A DNA stretch of 35,939 bases from positions 1 through 35,939 of the forward strand of contig JABDEJ010000006.1 in the NCBI GenBank assembly GCA_013287095.1, in the 5' to 3' direction. The position numbers were made by a program, and so were the translations under genes. Under the pieces are notes generated by a model that was given only the letters and a program-made list of their open reading frames with translations, ran no database searches and was not told the origin of the DNA. Positions 24,943 to 34,135 of the stretch are shown here, one piece after another (the first letter of the stretch is position 1; each line of letters begins with the position of its first letter). The stretch comes from Bacteroidota bacterium (lineage in GTDB: Bacteria; Bacteroidota; Bacteroidia; CAILMK01).

Positions 24943-25307
24943 ACGAACTCAGGGAACCAGTACAAACCGAAATACCTGCACCGAAAAAAAGTCGGCTGAA
25001 AAGGATACAGGATTTTGATTTCAGTTTCAATAAAGAAAATGCGACCAAAATGATCCCGTTTGTACTCTTTGTAAGCGGCTGGATCATTCTTTATATAGCT
25101 AACCATCAATATGGTGAAAAAACCCTCGGTAAGATGGACAAACTCCATAAAGAATTAAAAGAACTCAAAGCTGATTTTTACACATCGAACGCGGAACTGA
25201 GCGACCAGACTATTCAGAGCCAGGTAACTAAAAAGGTAGAGCCACTCGGACTTAAAGAACTTACATCACCTCCGCAAAGAATGAGATTGTTGAAGAATGA
25301 ACGTTAA
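24939..25307 (+). CDS. ftsL: FtsL-like bitopic division protein
   Basis: A 122-residue protein with a polar cytoplasmic tail, one membrane helix at about 38-55 (MIPFVLFVSGWIILYIAN) and a coiled-coil-like periplasmic part at 59-95 (MDKLHKELKELKADF). Sequence similarity to FtsL is always low, so the call rests on topology and position between rsmH and ftsI, the FtsL place in dcw clusters. FtsL works with FtsB and FtsQ to activate FtsW-FtsI at the septum. It starts in ATGA with the rsmH stop and overlaps ftsI by 11 bases. Confidence 0.75.
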   Translation: MNELREPVQTEIPAPKKSRLKRIQDFDFSFNKENATKMIPFVLFVSGWIILYIANHQYGEKTLGKMDKLHKELKELKADFYTSNAELSDQTIQSQVTKKVEPLGLKELTSPPQRMRLLKNER

Positions 25308-27402
25308 GAAGGACATATTATGGCGGGCTTATGTTGCTTTTTTACTGGTAGTGATACTGGCAGGGGTTATATTGTTTCAAATGGCGCGCCTGCAAACTGT
25401 GAAAAGAGCTGCGCTCACCAGGCTATCCGATAGCTTATCAACCAAATGGGACAGCATCAATCCCATTCGCGGTAATATTTATTCGTGCGATGGCAGCCTG
25501 TTGGCTACATCCATTCCTATATATGAGCTACATCTTGATATCATGGCTGACGGTTTGACCGATGATGTTTTTCATGATGATCTCGACTCCCTTTGTTTTG
25601 ATATGGCCGCCTATTTTAAAGATAAACCTGCTTCGGAATATAAAAGCGAATTTCAGACTGCAAGAAAACAACATAGCCGTTACTTTCTCGTCAAAAGAAA
25701 CCTGACTCATAACCAGGTATCAGATATAAAGAAATTCCCGATTTTTAGACTGGGCAGGTATGCAGGTGGGTTCAGGCTGGCTGAAAAGAGCAAACGTTTT
25801 CTTCCTTTCAATGAATTGGCTTTCAGAACTATAGGCTTCACCCGTGAAAACATCAGCGCCGGGCTTGAAGCCGGATACAGCAATTATCTGCAAGGCAAAG
25901 TAGGTCGCAGGTTGATGCAAAAAGTAAGCGGTGGCATGGTACCGGTAAATGAAGAGAATGAATTGGACCCCGAAGATGGACAGGACATTATAACGACACT
26001 GGACATCAATTTTCAGGATATTACAGAAAACGCGTTGCTGCATAGCCTGAGTCAAAACAATGCAGCGCATGGTTGCGCCGTTGTGATGGAAGTGGGTACG
26101 GGCAAGATAAAAGCCATGGCAAACCTGTCAAGGGAGCCGGATGGGAGCTATGCAGAAGAATATAACTACGCCATGGGCGAAAGCATTGAGCCGGGATCAA
26201 CTTTTAAGCTCACTTCCGTGATGGCATTACTGGAAAAGCAAAAAGCCAACCCGGATACAAAGGTTAACATTGGAAGTGTTGCCATGTATTGCGGACGCGA
26301 AATGCATGATGCCAAGGATGAAGGCAATGGTACCCTAACGATGAGAGAAGCTTTTGAGCGCTCTTCAAATATTGGAATATCCAGGCTTGTTTACAACGCA
26401 TTTTCCCAGAACCCTTTTGAATACACTGATTTCCTCTATAGTCTGGGTTTGCAAAATAAGTTAGATCTGAAGATCCCGGGAGAAGGAATCCCAATCGTAA
26501 AAAATCCGCATTCCAAATCATGGAGCTGCACAAGCCTTCCCTGGATGTCGATTGGGTATGAGTTGAAAGTAACCCCATTGCAGATACTTGCTTTATATAA
26601 TGCGGTTGCCAACAACGGTGTCATGATGAAACCCATGTTCGTTACCGAAGTGGACAAATTGGGAAAGCCGGTGGTGCTGTATCATGATTCGGTCCTTAAT
26701 CCGAAAATCTGCTCACCTGCAACACTTGCCACCGTAAAGGAATTCCTGGAGGGGGTTGTTTTGAGAGGAACGGCCAAAAATATTAAAAATAACCTGTACC
26801 CTATTGCCGGTAAAACGGGTACGGCTCAGATAGCCGATAATAACCTCGGTTATGATAATGGTGGCCGGAAAATATACCAATCCAGTTTTGTAGGTTATTT
26901 CCCGGCTGATAAACCTCAGTACAGCATTATTGTGGTCATAAGCAGTCCATCCAATGGGGTATATTATGGCGCAGAAGTATCGGGGCCGGTGTTTAAGGAA
27001 ATATCCGACAAGATATATTCCCGCACGGCCACCATACGCAATTATGCATCGTCATTTGAAAACAAAATGTCTGGCAGCCTGCCTTTTGTTTCTGCAACAA
27101 ACCAGGATAACCTAAGCGTTTTAATGTCTCTGTATAACACAAGTAGTCTGCAGGTTACTCCAGATAAAGATGCATGGGTAAAACCAAGCACCTCCAACGA
27201 AAAAATGACTTTGGTTGACTATAAAATGACCGAAAATAAAATACCTGATGTAAACGGTATGGCTTTGACTGACGCAGTATATGTGATTGAAAAATCAGGT
27301 TATGCTGCCCGCTATTCCGGCGCGGGCAAAGTTGTTTCACAATCGCTGCAAGCGGGTGCACAGGTTAAAAAAGGCCAGGTGATTGATTTAAAATTGAATT
27401 GA
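25297..27402 (+). CDS. ftsI: Septal peptidoglycan transpeptidase FtsI (PBP2/SpoVD type) with PASTA domain
   Basis: A 701-residue class B penicillin-binding protein: membrane helix at about 11-30, dimerisation/pedestal domain from about 50 (INPIRGNIYSCDGSLLA), then the transpeptidase domain. The active-site motifs are all present: STFK at 301-304 (nucleophile Ser301), SSN at 356-358 and KTG at 506-508. The C-terminal 50 residues (KIPDVNGMALTDAVYVIEKS) form one PASTA domain. It cross-links septal peptidoglycan together with FtsW. It overlaps the FtsL-like gene by 11 bases and murE by 4 (TTGA). Confidence 0.95.
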   Translation: MNVKKDILWRAYVAFLLVVILAGVILFQMARLQTVKRAALTRLSDSLSTKWDSINPIRGNIYSCDGSLLATSIPIYELHLDIMADGLTDDVFHDDLDSLCFDMAAYFKDKPASEYKSEFQTARKQHSRYFLVKRNLTHNQVSDIKKFPIFRLGRYAGGFRLAEKSKRFLPFNELAFRTIGFTRENISAGLEAGYSNYLQGKVGRRLMQKVSGGMVPVNEENELDPEDGQDIITTLDINFQDITENALLHSLSQNNAAHGCAVVMEVGTGKIKAMANLSREPDGSYAEEYNYAMGESIEPGSTFKLTSVMALLEKQKANPDTKVNIGSVAMYCGREMHDAKDEGNGTLTMREAFERSSNIGISRLVYNAFSQNPFEYTDFLYSLGLQNKLDLKIPGEGIPIVKNPHSKSWSCTSLPWMSIGYELKVTPLQILALYNAVANNGVMMKPMFVTEVDKLGKPVVLYHDSVLNPKICSPATLATVKEFLEGVVLRGTAKNIKNNLYPIAGKTGTAQIADNNLGYDNGGRKIYQSSFVGYFPADKPQYSIIVVISSPSNGVYYGAEVSGPVFKEISDKIYSRTATIRNYASSFENKMSGSLPFVSATNQDNLSVLMSLYNTSSLQVTPDKDAWVKPSTSNEKMTLVDYKMTENKIPDVNGMALTDAVYVIEKSGYAARYSGAGKVVSQSLQAGAQVKKGQVIDLKLN

Positions 27403-28859
27403 AAAAGTTAAATAAAATATTACCCACGGAATATATCCTCGATATCATCGGCGACAGGGATATGATGATTTCGGGGCTTGAACTTGATTCGAGAAAAATT
27501 GAAAACGGAAGCCTGTTTGCGGCATTGCCTGGTACCCTGGTTGACGGCCATGCATACATACAAACAGCGATCAGCAATGGGGCGAATGCAATAATTTGCA
27601 AAACTTTGCCCGATTCCATTCCAACTCATGTAACCTTCATACAATCAGACGATCCTGCAAAATTACTTGGTCTTGTGGCTTCCGCTTTTTATGATTTTCC
27701 ATCTTCAAAAATGGATTTAATAGGGGTAACTGGCACCAATGGTAAAACCACAACAGTTACACTGCTTTACCAACTGTTCAAAAAGCTTAAGTACAAATGT
27801 GGCCTGATTGCTACAACAGAAATAAGGATTGACGACAAGAAACTGGATACCCAACATACCACTCCAGATGTAATAACCCTTAACAGGCTTTTGGCCCAGA
27901 TGGTTGAAGCGGATTGCGAATATGCATTTATGGAAGTGAGTTCACACGCGGTGGTACAGGACAGGATTTTCGGACTGGAATATAAAGGCGGCATTTTCAC
28001 GAACCTTACCCACGATCACCTGGATTATCATGTCACTTTCGAAAATTACAGGGATGCTAAAAAGTTATTTTTTGACAGGCTTGACCTGGAGGCATTTGCG
28101 CTGACCAATGTGGATGATAAGAACGGTAAGGTCATGATACAGAACAGCAAAGCTGCCCGTGCCACTTACGGATTACTGAACAATGCCGATTTCAAAGGGA
28201 AGATTGTTGAATATGACCTTCATGGGATGCAATTGAATATTGACGGTGAAGAAATCTATACCAATCTCAGTGGAAAATTTAATGCCTATAATCTCCTTGC
28301 GGTTTATGCCGCCGCACGACTTCTGGATACACCAAAAGAAGAATTGATAACCATTATCAGCAGTCTTAAGTCGGTAGAAGGACGTTTTAATTTTATTAAC
28401 AGTCACCAGGTTACCGGCATCGTTGACTACGCGCACACTCCTGATGCACTCCAGAATATCCTGGAATCTATTAATGAAATAAATGTAGAAGGGAATCACA
28501 TTATTACGGTAGTAGGATGTGGTGGAAACCGTGACAAGTCAAAACGGCCTGTGATGGGAAAAATTGCTGCTGATTATTCTTATCAGGTAATCCTTACTTC
28601 TGATAATCCGAGGAATGAAGATCCCGAAGAAATTATTAAAGAAATGGAAGTGGGTATCCCGTTTCAGAAAAGAAAATCGGTGCTGAATATCACAGATAGA
28701 AAACAAGCTATTAAAACAGCCTGCGCTATGGCTCAAAAAGGTGATATTATACTGGTTGCGGGCAAGGGGCACGAGAAATACCAGGAAATAAAAGGCGTAA
28801 AATATCCTTTTGATGATAAAGAGATTTTAACCGAAATGCTCAACGAAACAAGGAACTGA
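27399..28859 (+). CDS. murE: UDP-MurNAc-L-Ala-D-Glu:meso-diaminopimelate ligase MurE
   Basis: A 486-residue ATP-dependent Mur ligase that adds the third amino acid of the peptidoglycan stem peptide in the cytoplasm. The ATP-binding loop TGTNGKTT is at 111-118. The substrate motif DNPRNEDP at 402-409 is the DNPR form typical of meso-diaminopimelate enzymes (lysine enzymes have other residues), so the wall should be DAP type. The start is a TTG that overlaps the ftsI stop in TTGA; the N-terminus [11 protein letters not shown] fits the family. mraY begins one base after its stop. The other Mur ligases MurD and MurC lie downstream. Confidence 0.96.
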   Translation: MKKLNKILPTEYILDIIGDRDMMISGLELDSRKIENGSLFAALPGTLVDGHAYIQTAISNGANAIICKTLPDSIPTHVTFIQSDDPAKLLGLVASAFYDFPSSKMDLIGVTGTNGKTTTVTLLYQLFKKLKYKCGLIATTEIRIDDKKLDTQHTTPDVITLNRLLAQMVEADCEYAFMEVSSHAVVQDRIFGLEYKGGIFTNLTHDHLDYHVTFENYRDAKKLFFDRLDLEAFALTNVDDKNGKVMIQNSKAARATYGLLNNADFKGKIVEYDLHGMQLNIDGEEIYTNLSGKFNAYNLLAVYAAARLLDTPKEELITIISSLKSVEGRFNFINSHQVTGIVDYAHTPDALQNILESINEINVEGNHIITVVGCGGNRDKSKRPVMGKIAADYSYQVILTSDNPRNEDPEEIIKEMEVGIPFQKRKSVLNITDRKQAIKTACAMAQKGDIILVAGKGHEKYQEIKGVKYPFDDKEILTEMLNETRN

Positions 28860-28860
28860 G

Positions 28861-30126
28861 ATGCTGTATTACTTATTCGCATATCTGCAAAGTCATTATA
28901 GGATACCGGGAGCGGGATTATTCAATTTTATCTCATTTCGGGCTGCGATGGCTTTTTTGACCAGTATCCTGATCTCCCTTGTTTTCGGTAAGAGAATCAT
29001 TGGTTTCCTGCAACGCAAACAGGTAGGTGAAGAAATCAGGAACCTAGGTTTGGAAGGACAAATCCAAAAGCAAGGTACTCCAACTATGGGTGGTTTAATC
29101 ATTGTAGCCGCTATAATTATTCCTGCATTATTGTGGGCAAAGATTGGGACCGTATATATCTGGTTGATCATCGTTTCTACTTTATGGCTCGGTGCTATTG
29201 GTTTTCTGGATGATTACATCAAAGTATTCAAAAAAAATAAAAAGGGGCTCGCCGGCCGGTTTAAATTAATAGGCCAGGTGACCCTCGGTTTGATTGTTGG
29301 GCTGACTTTATATTTTAGCCCAGATGTGGTCATTCATGATTATGTAAACAAGAATGATGTGAACCCGCAAATGATTGCTGAAAAGCATGTGGTAGAGGTA
29401 GGTAAAACGAATCGGAATAATGTCGAATACGTTATCGTAGAGCATAAATCGACCAAAACCACGATCCCATTTTTCAAATCGAATGAATTTGATTATGCCT
29501 CCATCCTTTCATTTATTGGGGATGGGTACAAGAAATATGCATGGCTGATTTATATCCCCTTTGTGATATTTATCATAGCAGCCGTATCAAACGGGGCGAA
29601 TATTACGGATGGAATAGATGGATTGGCATCCGGGGTCTCGGCTATTATTGCTATTACCCTGGCTGCATTTGCGTATCTCTCTGGTAATGCTATTTTCTCT
29701 GATTACCTGAATATTATGTATATCCCAAACCTGGGAGAGCTGGTGATTTTCTCCATGGCTTTGGTAGGGGCCTGTGTCGGATTTTTATGGTATAACGCCT
29801 TCCCCGCCCAGGTATTTATGGGTGATACCGGAAGCCTTACATTAGGCGGCGTGATTGCCGTCATGGCTATTATGGTTCGCAAGGAACTTTTGATCCCGAT
29901 TTTATGTGGCATTTTCCTGATCGAAAATCTTTCAGTAGTGCTTCAGGTAGGATGGTTTAAGTATACGAAAAGGAAATACGGAGAAGGAAGGCGGATTTTC
30001 AAAATGTCTCCTCTTCACCATCATTATCAAAAGCTTGGATACCATGAATCCAAGATCACTTTCAGGTTCCTGATCATTTCAGCTTTCCTGGCTATTTTAT
30101 CCATAATAACATTGAAGATTAGGTAA
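28861..30126 (+). CDS. mraY: Phospho-MurNAc-pentapeptide translocase MraY
   Basis: A 421-residue polytopic membrane enzyme that joins UDP-MurNAc-pentapeptide to undecaprenyl phosphate to form lipid I. Signature blocks are TPTMGGLI near 77, [35 protein letters not shown] and [19 protein letters not shown], followed by [11 protein letters not shown]. It is about 60 residues longer than the 360-residue E. coli protein; the excess is a polar insert at about 155-220 ([20 protein letters not shown] and on) between membrane helices. Such an insert is, as far as I know, common in this phylum. It starts one base after murE and is followed by a 29-codon ORF and murD. Confidence 0.95.
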   Translation: MLYYLFAYLQSHYRIPGAGLFNFISFRAAMAFLTSILISLVFGKRIIGFLQRKQVGEEIRNLGLEGQIQKQGTPTMGGLIIVAAIIIPALLWAKIGTVYIWLIIVSTLWLGAIGFLDDYIKVFKKNKKGLAGRFKLIGQVTLGLIVGLTLYFSPDVVIHDYVNKNDVNPQMIAEKHVVEVGKTNRNNVEYVIVEHKSTKTTIPFFKSNEFDYASILSFIGDGYKKYAWLIYIPFVIFIIAAVSNGANITDGIDGLASGVSAIIAITLAAFAYLSGNAIFSDYLNIMYIPNLGELVIFSMALVGACVGFLWYNAFPAQVFMGDTGSLTLGGVIAVMAIMVRKELLIPILCGIFLIENLSVVLQVGWFKYTKRKYGEGRRIFKMSPLHHHYQKLGYHESKITFRFLIISAFLAILSIITLKIR

Positions 30127-30141
30127 ATAGTAAATAGTAAA
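30124..30141. repeat. TAAATAG tandem repeat at the mraY stop
   Basis: TAAATAG is repeated two and a half times starting with the mraY stop codon itself, giving TAA or TAG in all three + frames within 18 bases. Confidence 0.5.
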
Positions 30142-30166
30142 CCTCATATAAACCACAAAGCAAAAC

Positions 30167-30256
30167 ATGAAAAAGATCTTAAAGAAAATTCAAAATGAAA
30201 TTGCGATAAGCGCGATGGTTCTTTCTATGATTCTTGATTACATGGTGATGAGCTAA
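30167..30256 (+). CDS. 29-residue small ORF between mraY and murD
   Basis: An ATG frame of 29 codons beginning MKKILKKIQNEIAISAMVLS and ending LDYMVMS. It has a basic N-terminus and a hydrophobic, methionine-rich second half, like a short membrane-associated or amphipathic peptide. It fills most of the 138-base gap between mraY and murD and ends 8 bases before the murD GTG. In a cluster where most genes overlap, this is the natural explanation for the gap. No family is recognised; it could still be chance. Confidence 0.45.
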   Translation: MKKILKKIQNEIAISAMVLSMILDYMVMS

Positions 30257-30264
30257 TTATCAAA

Positions 30265-31614
30265 GTGAATACGCCTTATAAAAATATTGCAATCTTAGGA
30301 GCCGGCGAAAGCGGGACTGGCGCAGCTTTGCTCGCAAAAAAAGTGGGTTGCCATGTTTTTGTGTCTGATAGGGGAGAAATCAAAAAAAATTACAAGGCAG
30401 AACTGAATGAAAACCTGATCAAGTGGGAAGAAGGAGCTCATTCTGAAGATCTTATACTGGCATCTGATTGCATCATCAAGAGCCCGGGCATTCCTGATAA
30501 AGCCGAATTGATTGTGAAAGCGCACGAACGCAATATTCCTGTGATTTCGGAGATAGAATGGGCCGGATATTTTACGACTGCAAAATGCATTGGAATTACA
30601 GGTACCAATGGAAAAACAACCACATCTACCCTTACCTTCCAGATACTGGAAAATGCAGGCTTAAATGTTTGCCTGGCAGGTAATATCGGGAAAAGTTTTG
30701 CCCGGTCGGTAGCAGAAGATAACTATGACTATTATGTGCTGGAACTGAGTAGTTTTCAGCTTGATGGGCTTAAAAATTTTAAAAGTAATATCAGCGTACT
30801 GCTGAATATCACACCAGACCACCTGGACAGGTACCAATACAAATTTGAAAACTATATCGCTTCGAAATTCAGGGTGACCCTGAACCAGGATGAAAATGAT
30901 TATTTTATTTACAACCAGGATGATCCAGTGATCATGGAATATCTTTCAAAGCATCCGGTAAAAGCAAAAAAACTTCCATTTTCCCTTGATAATGAAGTTT
31001 TTCCCGGGGCTTATATTAAAGACGACAACTTAATTGACGGCATTAACAATAAAAATGAACTGATTATGAAATTTGACTTTATCGCCCTTCAGGGCAGACA
31101 CAATCGCTACAACACGATGGCGGCCACGGTCGTATCGCAAATCCTGGAAGTACGCAAAGATGTGGTGCGCGACAGTCTCAAGAAATTTGAGAATGTGGAG
31201 CATCGTATGCAACCAGTTGCTGATATCAATGGTGTGCAATACATCAATGACAGCAAAGCAACGAATGTAAATGCTGCATGGTACGCACTTGAAAGTATGC
31301 AAAAACCGGTGATCTGGATTGCGGGCGGAATAGACAAAGGCAACGAGTATGATAGCATGAAGCCTGTAGCCCGAGAAAAGGTGAAAGCAATGATCTGCCT
31401 GGGAAAAGACAATGCCAAACTGCATGAGGCATTTGCAGATGTGATCAATAACATTTCCGAAACCACTTCCATGAAAGAAGCTGTGAGAATGGCTGCCTCT
31501 ATGGCTGCTGAAGGAGATGTGGTTTTACTGGCCCCTTGTTGCGCGTCATTCGACTTGTTCCAGAATTATGAAGACCGTGGCAGACAATTCAAAAACGCTG
31601 TACTGAACCTGTGA
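30265..31614 (+). CDS. murD: UDP-MurNAc-L-alanine:D-glutamate ligase MurD
   Basis: A 449-residue Mur ligase adding D-glutamate to UDP-MurNAc-L-Ala in the cytoplasm. ILGAGESGTGAALLAKK near the N-terminus is the MurD Rossmann-type start, TGTNGKTTT at 112-120 the ATP loop, and NITPDHLDRY and INDSKATNVNA further diagnostic blocks. The length fits the family. The start is GTG at 30265; no better ATG lies in frame before the nucleotide-binding motif. The last four bases overlap the ftsW start (GTGA), so murD and ftsW are translationally coupled. Confidence 0.95.
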   Translation: MNTPYKNIAILGAGESGTGAALLAKKVGCHVFVSDRGEIKKNYKAELNENLIKWEEGAHSEDLILASDCIIKSPGIPDKAELIVKAHERNIPVISEIEWAGYFTTAKCIGITGTNGKTTTSTLTFQILENAGLNVCLAGNIGKSFARSVAEDNYDYYVLELSSFQLDGLKNFKSNISVLLNITPDHLDRYQYKFENYIASKFRVTLNQDENDYFIYNQDDPVIMEYLSKHPVKAKKLPFSLDNEVFPGAYIKDDNLIDGINNKNELIMKFDFIALQGRHNRYNTMAATVVSQILEVRKDVVRDSLKKFENVEHRMQPVADINGVQYINDSKATNVNAAWYALESMQKPVIWIAGGIDKGNEYDSMKPVAREKVKAMICLGKDNAKLHEAFADVINNISETTSMKEAVRMAASMAAEGDVVLLAPCCASFDLFQNYEDRGRQFKNAVLNL

Positions 31615-32801
31615 AACAGCCAGAAAATATGAATTGGATCATGTCCAAAACACAGGGCGACTTTGTGATATGGATCATCGTGTTCATTTTGTCGGTTTTT
31701 TCGCTGTTGGCGGTCTACAGTTCTACCGGAACCATGGCGTATAAATACCAATCGGGCAATACGGAATACTATCTCCTCAAGCACTTGTTTTTGATGTGTT
31801 TTGGTTTGGCTATGTTGTACTTATGCCATAAAATCAATTATAAATATTACTCCAGGGTATCACAGATCATGCTATGGATCAGCGTACCCCTCCTTATTTT
31901 CACATATATAGCAGGGTCTAATATCAACCAGGCGCACAGGTGGATCACATTGCCGGTGGTCAACCTCAGCTTTCAGACATCAGACTTTGCAAAAATTGCG
32001 CTTATTATGTACACGGCGCGCATGCTTTCTAAAAAACAGGATGTCATTTCTGATTTTAGAAAAGCAACTTTACCCATTATCATTCCAGCCATTATTATAT
32101 GCGGGTTGATCGCCCCTGCAAATCTCTCTACTGCAGCTGTTTTATTTGCAACCTGCCTGATGATCATGTTCATCGGCCGGATGAATGTCAAACATTTGGC
32201 GCTCATTGTGTTTGGCGGATTGATTTTTGTGTCAGTAACCATCTTTTCTTTGCATAAACTTGGCGAAGCGACAGGTCGTCATATTGGTCGTGTGGATACC
32301 TGGTGGAACCGTGTTGCCAATTTTACCGGGGAGGGCGATCAGAATGAATATTTTCAAAGCGAGCAGGCTAAAATAGCCGTTGCACGAGGTGGCTTATTTG
32401 GCAGAGGCCCAGGCAATAGTGTTGAAAAGAATTTTCTCCCAAACCCTTATTCTGATTTTATTTTTGCAATTATTATAGAGGAATATGGCTCTATTGGAGG
32501 GCTCTTCCTGATCCTGTTGTATTTGCTTTTGCTATACAGAAGTATCCGGATTGTAATTGCCAGTCCGAAAGCATTCGGCGCTTTACTGGGGGTGGGGTTA
32601 TGTTTCAGCCTGGTACTCCAGGCATTGGTAAACATGGGCGTGGCCGTGCATATTTTCCCGGTTACGGGATTGACATTGCCACTTGTGAGTATGGGCGGTA
32701 CATCCTTATGGTTTACAAGCATCGCATTTGGAATTATATTAAGCGTAAGCCGTGATATTGAAGAAACAGAAAAACTAGAACCAGATATTGTATTAGGATG
32801 A
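31611..32801 (+). CDS. ftsW: Septal peptidoglycan glycosyltransferase FtsW
   Basis: A 396-residue SEDS-family membrane protein with about ten hydrophobic helices. It polymerises lipid II into septal glycan strands in partnership with FtsI. Diagnostic segments are VFILSVFSLLAVYSST in the first helix, ARGGLFGRGPGNS in the large periplasmic loop region and VHIFPVTGLTLPLVSMGGTS near the C-terminus. The order inside the dcw cluster favours FtsW over its paralogue RodA. It starts at GTG overlapping the murD stop; two further methionines at codons 7 and 11 are possible starts. Its stop overlaps the ATG of the 66-codon ORF. Confidence 0.94.
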   Translation: MKQPENMNWIMSKTQGDFVIWIIVFILSVFSLLAVYSSTGTMAYKYQSGNTEYYLLKHLFLMCFGLAMLYLCHKINYKYYSRVSQIMLWISVPLLIFTYIAGSNINQAHRWITLPVVNLSFQTSDFAKIALIMYTARMLSKKQDVISDFRKATLPIIIPAIIICGLIAPANLSTAAVLFATCLMIMFIGRMNVKHLALIVFGGLIFVSVTIFSLHKLGEATGRHIGRVDTWWNRVANFTGEGDQNEYFQSEQAKIAVARGGLFGRGPGNSVEKNFLPNPYSDFIFAIIIEEYGSIGGLFLILLYLLLLYRSIRIVIASPKAFGALLGVGLCFSLVLQALVNMGVAVHIFPVTGLTLPLVSMGGTSLWFTSIAFGIILSVSRDIEETEKLEPDIVLG

Positions 32802-32998
32802 AAAACTTATTTGAGAATTTGGGGATTTGGGGTTTTTCTGGGGATGGGGCCCCGGAAAAAGAAAATGCGGAAGGCGAAAGAAGTATTAGTCCGCTCGGTC
32901 ATTCTGAACAGATGGAATTGGCCCAGTTCGGAAGGGTATTTCATGACTGGAGACCAAAGGGAAAGCAAAAGAAAAATAAACAGGAAGAGAATAAATAA
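32798..32998 (+). CDS. 66-residue ORF coupled between ftsW and murG
   Basis: This frame starts in ATGA with the ftsW stop and ends in TAA exactly one base before the murG GTG, so it is perfectly fitted between two essential genes. The product begins MKNLFENLGIWGFSGDG, is acidic in the middle (EKENAEGE), then has SEQMELAQFGRVFHDW and a very basic, lysine-rich tail (KGKQKKNKQEENK). No membrane helix or signal peptide is seen. No family is recognised. The first third coincides with a G-quadruplex motif in the coding strand. Possible roles are a small division factor or translational coupling to murG; both are inference. Confidence 0.6.
   Translation: MKNLFENLGIWGFSGDGAPEKENAEGERSISPLGHSEQMELAQFGRVFHDWRPKGKQKKNKQEENK
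32821..32849 (+). other. Canonical G-quadruplex motif (four G4 runs)
   Basis: Runs of four G at 32821-32824, 32829-32832, 32840-32843 and 32846-32849 have loops of 4, 7 and 2 bases, which satisfies the strictest common quadruplex pattern. It is on the coding strand, so it would be present in the mRNA, 20 bases after the ftsW stop and within the 66-codon ORF. Confidence 0.7.
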
Positions 32999-34135
32999 GT
33001 GCCTCAGGACAAACAACATATTGACAAAAACACAGCCCTCCGCATCCTCATAAGCGGTGGTGGCACAGGTGGGCACATCTTTCCCGCGCTTGCTATCGGT
33101 GGCGCTATTAAGGATCGTTTCCCTAATGCCGTTGTCGAATTTGTAGGTGCCCTGGGCAGGATGGAAATGGAAAAAGTGCCTGCGCATGGATACAAAATTC
33201 ATGGTCTATGGATCAGTGGCATTCAACGGAAAAAACTCTGGAAAAACTTCCTGCTGCCAGCCAAGATTTTGTCGAGTATGAATAAAGTGAGAAGGATCAT
33301 AAACGAGTTTAAACCTGATGCCGTCATAGGAGTAGGAGGGTATGCCAGCGGTCCATTGCTTCGCGCAGCCATAAAAAAGGGAATTCCTTCTTTGATCCAG
33401 GAACAGAATTCGTTTCCAGGGATAACAAATAAACTATTGGCGAAAAAAGTAAACCGTATTTGTGTCGCTTATCCAGGCATGGAGAAATATTTTCCGGCAG
33501 ATAAACTTGTGGTTACCGGGAATCCCGTGAGACAATTTCCCGAATTATCCGGGTCAGAAAAGGCAGAAGCATATCAGTTTTTCGGCCTGGTACCTCATAA
33601 AAAAACAATGCTTGTGGTTGGTGGCAGCCTTGGGGCAGGCACTATTAACCAGAGCATCTGGAATGACATTGACAAGATCATTGAAAGCCCGGGACAAATG
33701 ATCTGGCAGACTGGGAAAACCTATTTTCATGACCTGAATGAAAAAATGGCGACCAAAAGATATGATAATATACGACTTATGCCGTTTATAGATAAAATGC
33801 ATTATGCATACTCCATAGCAGATACGGTTGTATCAAGGGCGGGTGCCATATCTATTTCAGAATTGGAATTGATGAAAAAGCCGGTCATATTAGTTCCATC
33901 ACCAAATGTGGCTGAAGACCATCAGACCAAAAATGCAAAAGCGCTTTTGGAAGCTGATGCAGCCGTAATGGTTAAGGACTCAGAAGCATCTGAAAAACTG
34001 GTAGATACCATGTTAGGCCTGTTATCAGATCAGCCATTGCAAAATGAATTGGCAAACAATATTGCTGGATTTGCCAAACCAAATGCAGCAGACCAGATTG
34101 TGGACGAAATGCTAAAATTGATTGAAAGAAAATGA
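32999..34135 (+). CDS. murG: UDP-GlcNAc:lipid I N-acetylglucosaminyltransferase MurG
   Basis: A 378-residue glycosyltransferase on the inner face of the membrane that adds GlcNAc to lipid I to make lipid II. SGGGTGGHIFPALAI begins at 19; IGVGGYASGP, IQEQNSFPGITNKLLA, VTGNPVR and VVGGSLGAGTIN follow, with the UDP-GlcNAc-binding SRAGAISISEL block near 279-290. About 12 extra residues precede the usual start. Translation starts at GTG immediately after the stop of the 66-codon ORF, so it probably depends on re-initiation. Its stop overlaps the murC ATG (ATGA). Confidence 0.95.
   Translation: MPQDKQHIDKNTALRILISGGGTGGHIFPALAIGGAIKDRFPNAVVEFVGALGRMEMEKVPAHGYKIHGLWISGIQRKKLWKNFLLPAKILSSMNKVRRIINEFKPDAVIGVGGYASGPLLRAAIKKGIPSLIQEQNSFPGITNKLLAKKVNRICVAYPGMEKYFPADKLVVTGNPVRQFPELSGSEKAEAYQFFGLVPHKKTMLVVGGSLGAGTINQSIWNDIDKIIESPGQMIWQTGKTYFHDLNEKMATKRYDNIRLMPFIDKMHYAYSIADTVVSRAGAISISELELMKKPVILVPSPNVAEDHQTKNAKALLEADAAVMVKDSEASEKLVDTMLGLLSDQPLQNELANNIAGFAKPNAADQIVDEMLKLIERK

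Noticed and set aside
32807..33202. A 131-codon - strand frame across the 66-codon ORF and murG start
   Set aside because: It lies antisense to murG and to a well-coupled + strand frame, and has no recognisable domain.
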